From Mycobacterium helveticum (GTDB lineage Bacteria > Actinomycetota > Actinomycetes > Mycobacteriales > Mycobacteriaceae), in assembly GCF_007714205.1 (NCBI RefSeq), contig NZ_VMQU01000008.1, positions 20,399 through 84,398 of the forward strand: a stretch of DNA of 64,000 nt, read 5' to 3'. The notes under the pieces were generated by a model. The model worked only from the letters and a program-made list of their open reading frames with translations, had not been told where the DNA came from and searched no databases. Within the stretch, counting starts at the first letter, position 1. Every line of letters begins with the position of its first letter. Of this stretch, positions 36,480 through 45,826 are shown one piece after another. The position numbers and the translations under genes were made by a program.

Positions 36480-38546
36480 CTACCCGGCGGGGCGGGTCCA
36501 CACCCGGGTGACCGGGTCGCATTCGAGCAGGTGCCCGTCGTTGGAGGTGGTCATGGCGAACGCCGGAAGCCCGGGGCGGTCGCAGGAGCTTCCGGCGGCG
36601 TGCACCCCGTTCGTGATGGGGGCCCTGGCCCAGGCGTTGCCCTCGCACACGATCTGCTCGTTGTTGGTCGGGTCGTAGGCCAGCTTGTCGATGTCGGCGC
36701 ACAGCCCGCCCAGGACGGGCGGCGCCCCCGGCGCCGGGAGCGGGTTCGCGGCGCCGGCCGCCCCGGTGGGGTCGGCCGGGTGCACGCCCGGCGGCACGCC
36801 ACCGACCCGGGTGGCCACCACGGGTACCCGCACCACCGCTCCCCGTGCGCCGCACTCGTTGCTGAGCACGGCCTCGGTGACCGTGCCGCGCAGCGTCCCG
36901 CCGGCCTGCGGCGCCAACGACCATGCGATGGTTTCCTGCTGGGTGGCCCGGGTTCGCCCGTCGGGCTGCGTGCAGCCCACCCGCTGCTGCTGCGGGGTGC
37001 CCTGCCAGTAGCCGCCGACGAAGCGCAGCGTGTCGGTGTGGCCGCCGCCGGTCGTGGCGGCCGTCTGGTGAGTGGCGTCGTCGAGCCGGGTCGCGGTGGC
37101 CGCGCACCCGTTGGTCGTGCACGCCGAACGGAAGGCCCACCAGTCGGCGCCGGTCCCGTCGTGACGAATCGGGATGCCGTTGGCGGTCTGCTTGCCGTGG
37201 TCGTAGGTCAACCGGTAGGTGCCGTCCAGCGCCGGCCCGCCGGTTCTCGCCGGCGGTGCGGCGCCGGGCACCGGCACGGACGGCTTGGCAGCGAGCGCCG
37301 GCGCCGCCGCCGGCGGGCTGTCGGGCTGGACGGAATACAGGATCGACCAGGTCGCCGCCACCGCCGTCAGCACGGCGCAGACCAGGGCGGTCGCCCACCG
37401 GGCTCGGGGCGAAAACCGCCGGCTCATGGCGGTGGCGGCGCCGAGCGGCCCGGGCCGCCGGGATGGCGCGAACCCGCCGGACGCGCCCGCACGGGCGGCC
37501 CGGTCGACGCGCTCGCCGACGGCGGTGGCGAACTCCCGGCACCGCTCGAAGCGCTCGTCGGGCCGTTTGGCGAGGGCCTTGGCGAACACCTCGTCGAGGT
37601 ACGCGAGCTCCGGTCGGGCATCCCCGAGCCGGGGCGGGGCCTCGTGCAGGTGCTGGCCGATCACCGCGACCGGGTTCGGGTGCCGGAACGGCGGCGCGCC
37701 GGTGAGCAGGTGAAAAGCGGCCGCCGCCAACGCGTATTGGTCGGCCCGGCCGTCGATCTTGGCGCCCGTGAGCTGTTCGGGGGCGGCGTAGGCCACCGTG
37801 CCCACCGCGACATTGGTCTCGGTGATGCCGCTGATGTCGCCCAGGTGACGCGCAACGCCGAAGTCCGCCAACAGGATCCGGCGTTCCCCGTCCTCGGGAT
37901 GGGTGAGCAGGATGTTGGCCGGTTTGACGTCGCGGTGCAGCAGGCCGCGATCGTGGGCGTAGTCGAGTGCGCTCGCGACGGCGTGCAGGATCGCGCACAC
38001 CTCCTCGACCGGCATCCCGCGCGGGTGCCGCTCTTTGACCAGCCGGGCGGCGTCGGTGCCCGCCACGTAATCCATCGAGATCCACAGCTGGCCGTCGAAT
38101 TCGCCGCGGTCGTGCACGCCGACGATGTGCGGGTGCCACAGTGTCGCGGCGAGATCGGCCTCCCGGTTGAATCTTTCGCGGAACTCACGGTCCGCCGTGA
38201 CCGCTTCGGCGAGAACCTTGATCACGTCGCGGCGCGGCAGCCTGGGGTGCAATGCCAGGTACACCTCGGCCATGCCGCCGGCGCCCAGCTGCCGCAGGAT
38301 CGTGTAGCCGGCGAACGGCTCCCCGCTGTGCACGGCCAGCGACGAGCCCCCGTCCTCGCCGGGCCGCCCGGCCGCCGGCGGCGCCGCGGCGGGGGTCGAG
38401 CCGACCGGCGGGATGCGGCGGAACAAGTGCGCGACGGTCGCCGACGGCAGCGAGTGAAAGCCCGCGCGCAGGGCCGCCCGGGCCTGCCGCGGGTTGCTCA
38501 GCAGCCGTCGTCCGCCGTCAAGCCGCCGGGTCGTTCCCTTGTCCAT
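36480..38546 (-). CDS. PknF-like receptor Ser/Thr protein kinase
   Basis: 688 aa. The kinase domain spans about residues 79-350: [10 protein letters not shown] glycine loop, Lys110, catalytic loop HRDVKPAN (204-211), ADFG (227-230), [10 protein letters not shown] single membrane segment lies near 383-406, followed by a Pro/Ala linker and an extracellular region (about 430-688) with [16 protein letters not shown], paired Cys and [13 protein letters not shown] blocks. The catalytic part most resembles mycobacterial PknF. A low-complexity stretch of about 75 residues precedes the kinase domain, but the ATG has a GGGAGGG ribosome site. It is divergent from an Rv1747-like transporter, its likely substrate. 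Confidence 0.92.
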   Translation of the reverse strand: MDKGTTRRLDGGRRLLSNPRQARAALRAGFHSLPSATVAHLFRRIPPVGSTPAAAPPAAGRPGEDGGSSLAVHSGEPFAGYTILRQLGAGGMAEVYLALHPRLPRRDVIKVLAEAVTADREFRERFNREADLAATLWHPHIVGVHDRGEFDGQLWISMDYVAGTDAARLVKERHPRGMPVEEVCAILHAVASALDYAHDRGLLHRDVKPANILLTHPEDGERRILLADFGVARHLGDISGITETNVAVGTVAYAAPEQLTGAKIDGRADQYALAAAAFHLLTGAPPFRHPNPVAVIGQHLHEAPPRLGDARPELAYLDEVFAKALAKRPDERFERCREFATAVGERVDRAARAGASGGFAPSRRPGPLGAATAMSRRFSPRARWATALVCAVLTAVAATWSILYSVQPDSPPAAAPALAAKPSVPVPGAAPPARTGGPALDGTYRLTYDHGKQTANGIPIRHDGTGADWWAFRSACTTNGCAATATRLDDATHQTAATTGGGHTDTLRFVGGYWQGTPQQQRVGCTQPDGRTRATQQETIAWSLAPQAGGTLRGTVTEAVLSNECGARGAVVRVPVVATRVGGVPPGVHPADPTGAAGAANPLPAPGAPPVLGGLCADIDKLAYDPTNNEQIVCEGNAWARAPITNGVHAAGSSCDRPGLPAFAMTTSNDGHLLECDPVTRVWTRPAG

Positions 38547-38776
38547 CTACGCCCTCCCCCTCATCGCCCGGCGCCGCGCACGGGCGGTGCCGCAGCGTCC
38601 GGGGAATCGTTGTCCGGCACGGATCTTCCGGCGTACCCCACCCCTGCATCATGCCGAGCCTTCGTGGGCGATTCGTCGCAGCCAGCTATGAAACAGCTAT
38701 GAGTGGGCGGGCCGGAAACAAAGCGAAGTCACAGGTGCTTCCGGCCGAACCACTCCCTCCACGGACCGATACTTGA

Positions 38777-41368
38777 ATGGTGAGTCGACCCGCCCCGCCC
38801 ATCCTGACAGTTCGGCACGAGGGCTCCCGGGGAGGCTCCCAATTCACCTTCGCCGCCGGCCACGAGGTGGTCGTCGGGCGCGACGCGCACGCCGACGTGC
38901 GCATCCCCGACCCGCGTATCTCGCGCGCACACCTGATCCTGCGGTTCGATCAGGGCCGGTGGCTGGCGATCGACAACGGTTCCCTGAACGGCACCTATCT
39001 CAACGGCTACCGGATGCCGGTCATCGACATCCACGACGGCCAGAGCATCCACGTCGGCAATCCGCGGGGGCCCAGGCTGACGTTCGCGGTCGGACCGCGG
39101 CTGGGCCGGACGGACCGCCCCGCCGGGCGACGGTCGATGCGGGACTCGGGGCCGCCCACCCTGGCCTGGTCCGTGACCGAACTCACCGGTCCCGTGCGGC
39201 GACCGGGGCGGCCCGCTCCCCCGCCGCCCGGGAGGACGCCGCGAATGCCGCCGCCGCAGGAGCTGACCGCGGTCGACGCCGGGCCGGTGGACGACGGACC
39301 GGAGCGCCCCGGGACGACGCCCCCCGGCGAGTTCACGGTGATCAACGCCAAGACCGCCGACGTCTCGGGTCTGGCGACCCGAATGGTGAACATCCTCAGC
39401 CCCCGCGGCCCGGGGACCCGCGGGCCGCACAACCGGGCCGGCGCGATCACCGTCGGGCGTGCCGCCGACAGCGACATCGTCGTTTCCGACGTGCTGGCCT
39501 CCCGCCACCACGCGACGCTGGCCCGGACGCCGCTGGGCACCGAGATCCACGACCACAGCGTCAACGGGACGTTCGTGAACGGCACCCGGGTCGGGTCGGC
39601 GATCCTGGCCGACGACGACGTCGTCACCATCGGCAACGTCGACCTGGTGTTCCGCGCCGGCACCCTGGTCAAACGCGGCGACGCCGGGATCCGCGGCGGC
39701 GGGCTCGAGGTGCGCGGGGTCAGATACGTCGTCGCCGGCGGCAAACAACTGCTCGACGACATCTCCCTGACCGCGCGCCCCGGGACGCTGACCGCCGTCA
39801 TCGGCGGCTCCGGCGCGGGCAAGAGCACGCTGGCGCGGCTGATCGCCGGCTATACCAGCCCCACCTCCGGCTCGGTCACCTTCGCCGGCCACGACATCCA
39901 CGCCGAGTACGCCTCACTGCGCAGCAGGATCGGCATGGTGCCCCAGGACGACGTCGTGCACCGCCAGCTCACCGTCAACCAGGCCCTGGGCTACGCCGCC
40001 GAACTGCGCCTGCCCCCCGACACCACCCAATCCGACCGCACCAAGGTCGTCGCCCGGGTGCTCGAGGAACTCGACCTGACCAAACACGCCGACACCCGCG
40101 TCGACAAACTCTCCGGCGGCCAGCGCAAACGCGCCTCCGTGGCCCTCGAACTGCTCACCGGCCCCGCACTGCTGATCCTCGACGAACCCACCTCCGGGCT
40201 CGACCCCGCCCTCGACCACCAGGTCATGACCATGCTGCGCCAACTCGCCGACGCCGGGCGCGTGGTCATCGTGGTCACCCACATGCTGTCCTACCTCGAC
40301 ATCTGCGACCAACTGCTGCTGGTGGCACCGGGCGGCAAAACCGCCTACTGCGGCCCACCCGAGCAGATCGGCGACGCCATGGGCACCACCAACTGGGCCA
40401 AGATCTTCACCCGCGTCGGCGCCGACCCCGACGAAGCCAACCGCCGCTTCGTGGCGCACCGGGCCGCCGGGCGACGGCCCCAGAGACTCCGGCCCGACCA
40501 CGACGAGCCCGGCGACCTGGGCGAACCGGTCCACACCAGCCTGCGGCGCCAGATCTCCACGATCGCCCGCCGCCAGGTCCGCCTGGTGGTCGCCGACCGC
40601 GCCTACTTCGTGTTCCTGGCGCTGCTGCCGTTCATCCTCGGTGCGCTGTCGCTGACCGTCCCGGGCACCCACGGATTCCACGTGGCCGGCCCCGACGCCG
40701 GCACGCCCGACGAGTCGGCCCAGATACTCAACCTGCTGCTGCTGGCGGCGGCGTTCATGGGCACCGCGCTGACCATCCGCGACCTGGTCGGCGAACGCGC
40801 CGTCTTCCAGCGCGAACAGGCGGTCGGCCTGTCCACCACGGCCTACCTGCTCGCCAAGACCGCGGTGTTCTGCGCGTTCGCCGTCCTGCAGTCGGCGATC
40901 ACCACGACCATCGTGGTGGCCGGCAAGGGCGCGCCGACGCGGGGGCCGGTGCTGCTGGGCCACGGCACGGTCGGTGCGACCGTCGAGTTGTTCGCGACGG
41001 TCGCGGCGACCTGCGTCGCCTCGGCGATCCTCGGCCTGGCCATCTCGGCGCTGGTCCGGTCCAGCGAGCAGATCATGCCGCTGTTCGTGGTGTCGATCAT
41101 GGCGCAACTGGTGCTGTGCGGCGGGATGGTTCCGGTCACCGGCCGGCTCGCCCTGGACCAGCTCTCCTTCGCGGTGCCCGCCCGTTGGGGCTACGCGGCG
41201 GCCGCGGCGACCGTCGACGTGCGGCACCTGGTGCCCGGCACGTTGCTCGCCCAGGACCGGTTCTGGCGGCACACCGCGGGCACCTGGCTGCTCGACATGG
41301 GGATGCTGGCCGCGCTGTCGGTGTGCTACGCCGGCTTTGTCCGTTGGAAGATCCGGCTCCGCCGCTGA
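38777..41368 (+). CDS. FHA-domain ABC transporter (Rv1747 type)
   Basis: 863 aa. There are two forkhead-associated domains: one near residues 33-85 (VVVGRDAHADVRIPDPRISR, SLNGTYLNGYRMPV) and a second near 232-290 (GRAADSDIVVSDVLASRHHA, SVNGTFVNGTRV). The ABC ATPase carries Walker A GGSGAGKSTLARL near 344, signature LSGGQRKRASVAL and Walker B LLILDEPTSGLDP. The C-terminal ABC-2 permease has about six membrane helices. In M. tuberculosis, FHA domains of Rv1747 bind PknF phosphothreonines and the protein affects cell-wall lipids; the same partnership is inferred with the divergent kinase. Confidence 0.94.
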   Translation: MVSRPAPPILTVRHEGSRGGSQFTFAAGHEVVVGRDAHADVRIPDPRISRAHLILRFDQGRWLAIDNGSLNGTYLNGYRMPVIDIHDGQSIHVGNPRGPRLTFAVGPRLGRTDRPAGRRSMRDSGPPTLAWSVTELTGPVRRPGRPAPPPPGRTPRMPPPQELTAVDAGPVDDGPERPGTTPPGEFTVINAKTADVSGLATRMVNILSPRGPGTRGPHNRAGAITVGRAADSDIVVSDVLASRHHATLARTPLGTEIHDHSVNGTFVNGTRVGSAILADDDVVTIGNVDLVFRAGTLVKRGDAGIRGGGLEVRGVRYVVAGGKQLLDDISLTARPGTLTAVIGGSGAGKSTLARLIAGYTSPTSGSVTFAGHDIHAEYASLRSRIGMVPQDDVVHRQLTVNQALGYAAELRLPPDTTQSDRTKVVARVLEELDLTKHADTRVDKLSGGQRKRASVALELLTGPALLILDEPTSGLDPALDHQVMTMLRQLADAGRVVIVVTHMLSYLDICDQLLLVAPGGKTAYCGPPEQIGDAMGTTNWAKIFTRVGADPDEANRRFVAHRAAGRRPQRLRPDHDEPGDLGEPVHTSLRRQISTIARRQVRLVVADRAYFVFLALLPFILGALSLTVPGTHGFHVAGPDAGTPDESAQILNLLLLAAAFMGTALTIRDLVGERAVFQREQAVGLSTTAYLLAKTAVFCAFAVLQSAITTTIVVAGKGAPTRGPVLLGHGTVGATVELFATVAATCVASAILGLAISALVRSSEQIMPLFVVSIMAQLVLCGGMVPVTGRLALDQLSFAVPARWGYAAAAATVDVRHLVPGTLLAQDRFWRHTAGTWLLDMGMLAALSVCYAGFVRWKIRLRR

Positions 41369-41384
41369 CCGGTAGGGTCGAACC

Positions 41385-41897
41385 ATCCACGCGACCAAGC
41401 ACGAGACGTTCGACCTGCTCGCCCGCACCAACACCGATCCCAAGGGCATCGTGCGGACCGTCGACGAGTACGCGGTACACCCGTGGGGCCTGTACGTCGC
41501 CCGGCCCACGCCGGGCCGCGCCCAGTTCCACTACCTCGAGTCGTGGCTGCTGCCGTCACTGGGGCTGCGGGCCACGGTGTTCCACTTCAATCCCGGCCAC
41601 GAACGCGACCAGGACTACTACCTCGACGTGGGCGACTACGTCCCCGGCCCGCAGGTGTGGCATTCCGAGGACCACTACCTCGACATCGAGGTCCGCACCG
41701 GGGCGCGGGCGGCGCTGCTCGACGTCGACGAGCTGCTCGATGCGGTACGCCACGGCCTGCTGACCCCGGAAGTCGCCGAGCGGGCGGTGCGGCACGCGGT
41801 GGACGCCGTCGACGGGCTGGCCCGCAACGGCTATGACCTGTCCCGCTGGGTGGCCGGCAAGGGCATGCGCCTCACCTGGCGCGGGAGGTCACGATGA
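41385..41897 (+). CDS. DUF402 protein (Rv1632c position), likely non-canonical start
   Basis: 171 aa if read from the ATC at 41385 (IHATKHETFDLLARTNTDPKG). The first standard start, GTG at 41451, would delete 22 residues, including the KHETFD and ARTNTDPKG blocks I recall as characteristic of this actinobacterial DUF402 family. The core is ESWLLPSLGLRATVFHFNPGHERDQDYYLDVGDY and VWHSEDHYLDIEVRTG. DUF402 folds act as nucleoside-diphosphate phosphatases in some members; the function here is unknown. It ends overlapping the convergent membrane-protein gene by 9 nt. Confidence 0.75.
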   Translation: MHATKHETFDLLARTNTDPKGIVRTVDEYAVHPWGLYVARPTPGRAQFHYLESWLLPSLGLRATVFHFNPGHERDQDYYLDVGDYVPGPQVWHSEDHYLDIEVRTGARAALLDVDELLDAVRHGLLTPEVAERAVRHAVDAVDGLARNGYDLSRWVAGKGMRLTWRGRSR

Positions 41898-42494
41898 CTT
41901 GCCCGGCGTCGCGCCGTTGGCCCTGCCACCGTCCTCGTTGACCAGGTGCCGTATCTCCCGCTCCCACTGCGCGTCGTGGGCGCGGTCGAAGCACCAGCGC
42001 AGCACCGCCAGGACCGTGCCCGAGCACATCACCGCCACCGCGCCGATCGACACCGCCACGGTGAGCGCATCCAGGACCGGACGCAACGGCGCGGAGTGGA
42101 CGCGGTCGCCGTGACTGTCGACCCAGATCTGGATCTGGTCACCCGGCCGCACCGCGCCGCTCCACTGGAACGTGTCGGTGTGCGCGGCGGCACCGGCAGT
42201 CCAACGCGCCCGCACCACAGGCATTTCCGAGCCGTCGAAATTCGCGACCGTACCGACCTCGAGGACCGTCGCGCTCACCAATTGGCGCGTCCGGGCCACG
42301 ACGGCGTCGGCGCGACGCTCGGAGTCGTGTACCTCGGTGCCCACCGCACCGGCGACCGCGATTCCCGCGAGCGCGACCACCACCATCGCCAGCACGGCCA
42401 GCACTTCGATGCGGTCGCTGCGCCGCAGCAGCGGATTGCCGGCGAACAGCCGGCCGATCCACCAGCGGCGCGGATCCACGGTGAACGTCTGCAC
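41889..42494 (-). CDS. Two-helix membrane protein, unknown function
   Basis: 201 aa from the GTG at 42494, with TAGGAG 7 nt upstream. The N-terminus VQTFTVDPRRWWIGRLFAGNPLLRRSDRIEVLAV leads into a first membrane helix, then an extracytoplasmic loop of about 80 residues (RARWTAGAAAHTDTFQWSGAVRPGDQIQIWVD). A second helix (VAVSIGAVAVMCSGTVLAVL) and a cytoplasmic tail follow. This layout is common in a large mycobacterial/actinobacterial family of unknown function. The open frame extends far upstream but reads antisense across the ligase gene, so it was cut at the GTG. Confidence 0.75.
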   Translation of the reverse strand: MQTFTVDPRRWWIGRLFAGNPLLRRSDRIEVLAVLAMVVVALAGIAVAGAVGTEVHDSERRADAVVARTRQLVSATVLEVGTVANFDGSEMPVVRARWTAGAAAHTDTFQWSGAVRPGDQIQIWVDSHGDRVHSAPLRPVLDALTVAVSIGAVAVMCSGTVLAVLRWCFDRAHDAQWEREIRHLVNEDGGRANGATPGKSS

Positions 42495-42686
42495 GACAAC
42501 TCCTACACCCACCACGGTTATGCCCCCATTCTGCGCCGCCCGGGGCGACGCGTGCAGGGCCGAAAGACATCTGGCCCACATTCCGGGTCCGTCGGCCCGG
42601 GTCCGGGAAAGCGTGGCTGCGGTTGCGCCGCAGGGACCCGCGTCGCTGCCGCCCCAAGGGCCGCCGGGCGAGCACAATGAACGTCT

Positions 42687-43682
42687 ATGACCGATCTCGC
42701 CGGTCTCCCCGACTCGGTGCGCCGCAGGCTGCGCACCGAGTCGGTCCCCGAGTGGCGGGCCCCCACCCTGGCGACCCTGACCGAGAAGCGGTTTCGTGAC
42801 CCGCGCTGGATCTTCGAGCGCAAGTTCGACGGGATGCGGTGCCTGGCCTTTCGCGACGGCGACCAGGTCCGGCTGCTGTCGCGAAATCACCAGCCGCTCA
42901 ACGGAACCTACCCCGAGCTGGTAGACGCGCTGGGCGCCCAGCGCACCACCCGCTTCGTCGTCGACGGCGAGGTGGTGGCGTTCCGGGGGCGGCGGACCAG
43001 CTTCGCCCGGCTGCAGGGGCGCCTGGGCATCACCGACCCCGCCGCGGCCCGGGCATCGCGGGTCCGGGTCTTCTACTACCTTTTCGACCTGCTGCACCTG
43101 GACGGCGAATCCACGACGGAGGTGCCGCTGCTCTGGCGGAAACGGCTGCTGCGCGGCGCCATCGACTTCGGCGGTCCGCTGCGCTACACCCCCCACCGCG
43201 TCGGGGACGGGATTGCCGCCTACCGTGCGGCGTGCGAGCGCGGCGACGAGGGGGTGGTCGCCAAACTGGCCGACTCGGCGTATGACGGCCGGCGCTCGCC
43301 GCATTGGCTGAAGTTCAAATGCGTGCGCGACCAGGAGTTCGTGGTCGGGGGCTACACCGCCCCGCAGGGCCGCAGGGTCGAGTTGGGCGCCCTGCTGCTC
43401 GGCTACCACGAGGGTCGGGAGTTGCGCTACGCGGGCAAGGTGGGCACCGGCTTCGACGAGGCCACGCTGGTGCGCCTGCACGAGCGGCTGGCGGAGATCG
43501 AGCGGGACTCGTCGCCGTTCGGCACCCCGGTGCGCGGCTCCGGCATCCACTGGGTGCGCCCGGAACTGGTCGTCGCGATCGGGTTCACCGAGTGGACGCG
43601 CGACGGGAAGCTACGCCATCCGCGCTACCTGGGCCTGCGCACCGACAAGGACCCCGCCGACGTCGTCCGGGAGACACGCTGA
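42687..43682 (+). CDS. ATP-dependent DNA ligase, LigD-ligase-domain type
   Basis: 331 aa. Adenylation domain with motif I KFDGMR (catalytic Lys46), motif III VVDGEVVAF, motif IV GDEGVVAKLADS and motif V PHWLKFKC, then an OB-fold (VGGYTAPQG, LRYAGKVGTGF, RPELVVAIGFTEW). It is a stand-alone version of the ligase module of the end-joining enzyme LigD, similar to mycobacterial LigC. The stop overlaps the polymerase-domain ATG (TGATG), so the two are coupled. It would seal nicks using ATP. Confidence 0.93.
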   Translation: MTDLAGLPDSVRRRLRTESVPEWRAPTLATLTEKRFRDPRWIFERKFDGMRCLAFRDGDQVRLLSRNHQPLNGTYPELVDALGAQRTTRFVVDGEVVAFRGRRTSFARLQGRLGITDPAAARASRVRVFYYLFDLLHLDGESTTEVPLLWRKRLLRGAIDFGGPLRYTPHRVGDGIAAYRAACERGDEGVVAKLADSAYDGRRSPHWLKFKCVRDQEFVVGGYTAPQGRRVELGALLLGYHEGRELRYAGKVGTGFDEATLVRLHERLAEIERDSSPFGTPVRGSGIHWVRPELVVAIGFTEWTRDGKLRHPRYLGLRTDKDPADVVRETR

Positions 43683-44572
43683 TGGCGCGCGCCCGGGTCG
43701 AGATCAGCCACCCGGACCGGGTGCTGTTCCCCGCGGACGGGATCACCAAGGGCGACCTCGCCGACTACTACGGCGCGGTCGCCGGCGCGATGCTGCCGCA
43801 CCTGCGGGGCCGCGCGCTCACCGTGCAGCGGTTTCCCCGCGGCATCGGCGAACCGGGCTTCGTGCAACAGGATTTCGCCGACTCGCTGCCGGCCTGGATG
43901 GGGCGCGTCGAGGTCGCCAAGGCGGGCGGCACCGTGGTCCATCCGCTGGCCGAACGTCCGGAAGCGCTGCGCTGGCTGGTCAATCAGGACTGCATCACGC
44001 TGCACGCGTGGCAGTCGCGGCGGGGCCGGCTGAACAACCCCGACCGGCTGGTCTTCGACCTCGACCCCTTCGACGGCGACTTCGCCGTGGTGCGGGCAAC
44101 GGCTCGCGCGGTGGCCGGGGTGCTGGAGGATCTCGGTTTGATCGGCTACGTGCAGACCACCGGGTCACGCGGGCTGCACGTGGTGGTGCCCGTACGCGCC
44201 GACACCGACTTCGGCACCGCACGTCAGTTCACCCGCGACCTGGCCGACGTCGTCGCCGCCGACGACCCCGCCCACCGCACCGTGGAGGTCCGCAAGGACA
44301 GACGCGGCGGGCGACTGTATCTCGACGTCATGCGCAACGCGTACGCGCAGACGGCGGTGGCGCCGTATTCGGTGCGTCCGCTGGCGCGCGCACCGGTGGC
44401 CACCCCGCTGGAATGGGAGGAACTGGACACCCGTGGCCTGCGGGCGAACCGGTTCACCGTCCGGGATTTGCCCAAACGACTTGCCGAACAACGTGATCCG
44501 TGGGCGGGCATGTCCCGGCATGCGCGTTCGCTGAGCGGCCCGTGCGAGCGCCTGGCGAAACTTCGTGCCTGA
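43682..44572 (+). CDS. LigD-type polymerase/primase domain protein
   Basis: 296 aa archaeo-eukaryotic-primase-like polymerase of the LigD POL family. The metal-binding pair is Asp126/Asp128 in LVFDLDPFDGDF, followed by SRGLHVVVP (162-170) and the YLDVMRNAYAQTAVAPYSVR block. VNQDCITLHAW is also typical. Such enzymes add ribo- or deoxynucleotides during nonhomologous end joining or gap filling; free-standing versions (PolD1/PolD2) exist in mycobacteria. It starts inside the ligase stop codon. No Ku gene lies nearby. Confidence 0.92.
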   Translation: MARARVEISHPDRVLFPADGITKGDLADYYGAVAGAMLPHLRGRALTVQRFPRGIGEPGFVQQDFADSLPAWMGRVEVAKAGGTVVHPLAERPEALRWLVNQDCITLHAWQSRRGRLNNPDRLVFDLDPFDGDFAVVRATARAVAGVLEDLGLIGYVQTTGSRGLHVVVPVRADTDFGTARQFTRDLADVVAADDPAHRTVEVRKDRRGGRLYLDVMRNAYAQTAVAPYSVRPLARAPVATPLEWEELDTRGLRANRFTVRDLPKRLAEQRDPWAGMSRHARSLSGPCERLAKLRA

Positions 44573-44590
44573 ACTGCCCGGCGCCGGGCC

Positions 44591-45814
44591 TCAAGGCCGC
44601 CAGCCGCAGCCGTCGGCCCAGTCCCACGCCCGCGGGTAGGCGTCGAGGAGCCAGGGCCGCTTGGCGTCGGCGTAGCGCGCGGGATCCCCGTGCGCGCCGC
44701 TCTCGGCGGCACGCTTGACGCCCAGGTACTCCTCGCGCACCCCGGGATCGGCCACCAGCCAGTCGGTGAACAGCAGGGCGAACTGCTGCCCCGGCCAGCC
44801 GTCCACCCGGATGTGCACATTGGTCGGCCGGCCGGGATCCGCCGAAGCGTGAATCCGCTTCTGCCACAACGTCGGATCGTCGCCGTGGTCGAAGCGCTGC
44901 ACGGTGCTGCGGGCCTCGGCCCCGGGCACGTCGGCGGTGATGTCCTCGAGGCGCGGGTAGCCGGCCGACAACAACGGCTCGGCGAGCTCGTCGGCCACCG
45001 CGAGCGACTCCACGGTGATCTGCATGTCGATGACGTCCCTGGCGTACCAGGCGGGATACCCGGAAACCGCGGTGGACCCGACGTGGTCGACCCGCAACGC
45101 CTTGTGGCCGCAGGTGGTCTGCAGCCGGGCCCGGATTCGCCGCGCCTGCTCCGGCCACGTCGGGTCGGCCGGCACTAACCGCGCCGGGGCGCGCACCGCC
45201 CGGCGCGCGGTCAGGTTGTGGGCGAACGGCAGGATCCGGTCGTTCCAGACGTCGCGGGCACGCCGCTCCAGCTCCGCCGGGCTGCCGGAGTTGTCCAGCC
45301 AGACGTCGGCGACCGCGCGGCGCTGCTCGTCGTCGGCCTGGGCGGCGATCCGGGCGCGGGCGTCCCCCTCGGCCATGCCGCGCTGCTCGACCAGTCGCCG
45401 CACCCGCACCTCGACGTCGGCGTGCACCACGACGACCAGCGCGAACAGCGGCGCCAGCCCGGATTCCACCAGCAGCGGGATGTCCTCGACGACGACGGCA
45501 TCGTCGGGCACCGCCGCGATGATCTCCGATCGCCGCTTGCCGACCCGCGGGTGCACGATCCCGTTGAGCGTCTTGCGTGCGTCGTCGTCGCGAAAAGCCT
45601 TGGCGGCCAGGCCCGGACGGTCCAGCGCCCCGTCGGGCAGCAGGATGTCCGCGCCGAACGCGTCGACGAGGGCGGCCAGGCCCTCGGTGCCCGGCTCGAC
45701 CACCTCGCGCGCGATCACGTCCCCGTCGACGATGACCGCGCCGCACTCGGCGAACGTGGCGGACAGCGCCGACTTACCGGCGCCGATGCCGCCGGTCAAC
45801 CCGATGCGCAGCAT
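44591..45814 (-). CDS. coaE: Dephospho-CoA kinase fused to a GrpB/UPF0157 domain
   Basis: 407 aa. The first 200 residues are dephospho-CoA kinase (P-loop GLTGGIGAGKSALSATF, DGDVIAREVVEPGTEGL, EDIPLLVESGL), catalysing the final step of CoA synthesis. The second half is a GrpB/UPF0157 nucleotidyltransferase-like domain (VDHVGSTAVSGYPAWYARDVID, NVHIRVDGWPGQQFALLFTDWL). This fusion is normal in mycobacteria (Rv1631). It starts 12 nt after the rpsA stop, so the two are likely one transcript, and it ends tail-to-tail with the polymerase gene. Confidence 0.97.
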   Translation of the reverse strand: MLRIGLTGGIGAGKSALSATFAECGAVIVDGDVIAREVVEPGTEGLAALVDAFGADILLPDGALDRPGLAAKAFRDDDARKTLNGIVHPRVGKRRSEIIAAVPDDAVVVEDIPLLVESGLAPLFALVVVVHADVEVRVRRLVEQRGMAEGDARARIAAQADDEQRRAVADVWLDNSGSPAELERRARDVWNDRILPFAHNLTARRAVRAPARLVPADPTWPEQARRIRARLQTTCGHKALRVDHVGSTAVSGYPAWYARDVIDMQITVESLAVADELAEPLLSAGYPRLEDITADVPGAEARSTVQRFDHGDDPTLWQKRIHASADPGRPTNVHIRVDGWPGQQFALLFTDWLVADPGVREEYLGVKRAAESGAHGDPARYADAKRPWLLDAYPRAWDWADGCGWRP

Positions 45815-45826
45815 CAGTGAGCGCGG

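Noticed and set aside
41451..41897. DUF402 protein starting at the GTG at 41451
   Set aside because: That start removes family-like N-terminal residues that are still encoded in frame immediately upstream.
44576..44589. GCCCGGCGCCGGGC palindrome between the polymerase gene and coaE as a regulatory site
   Set aside because: Short pure G/C palindromes are expected by chance in this composition; at most a weak convergent terminator.
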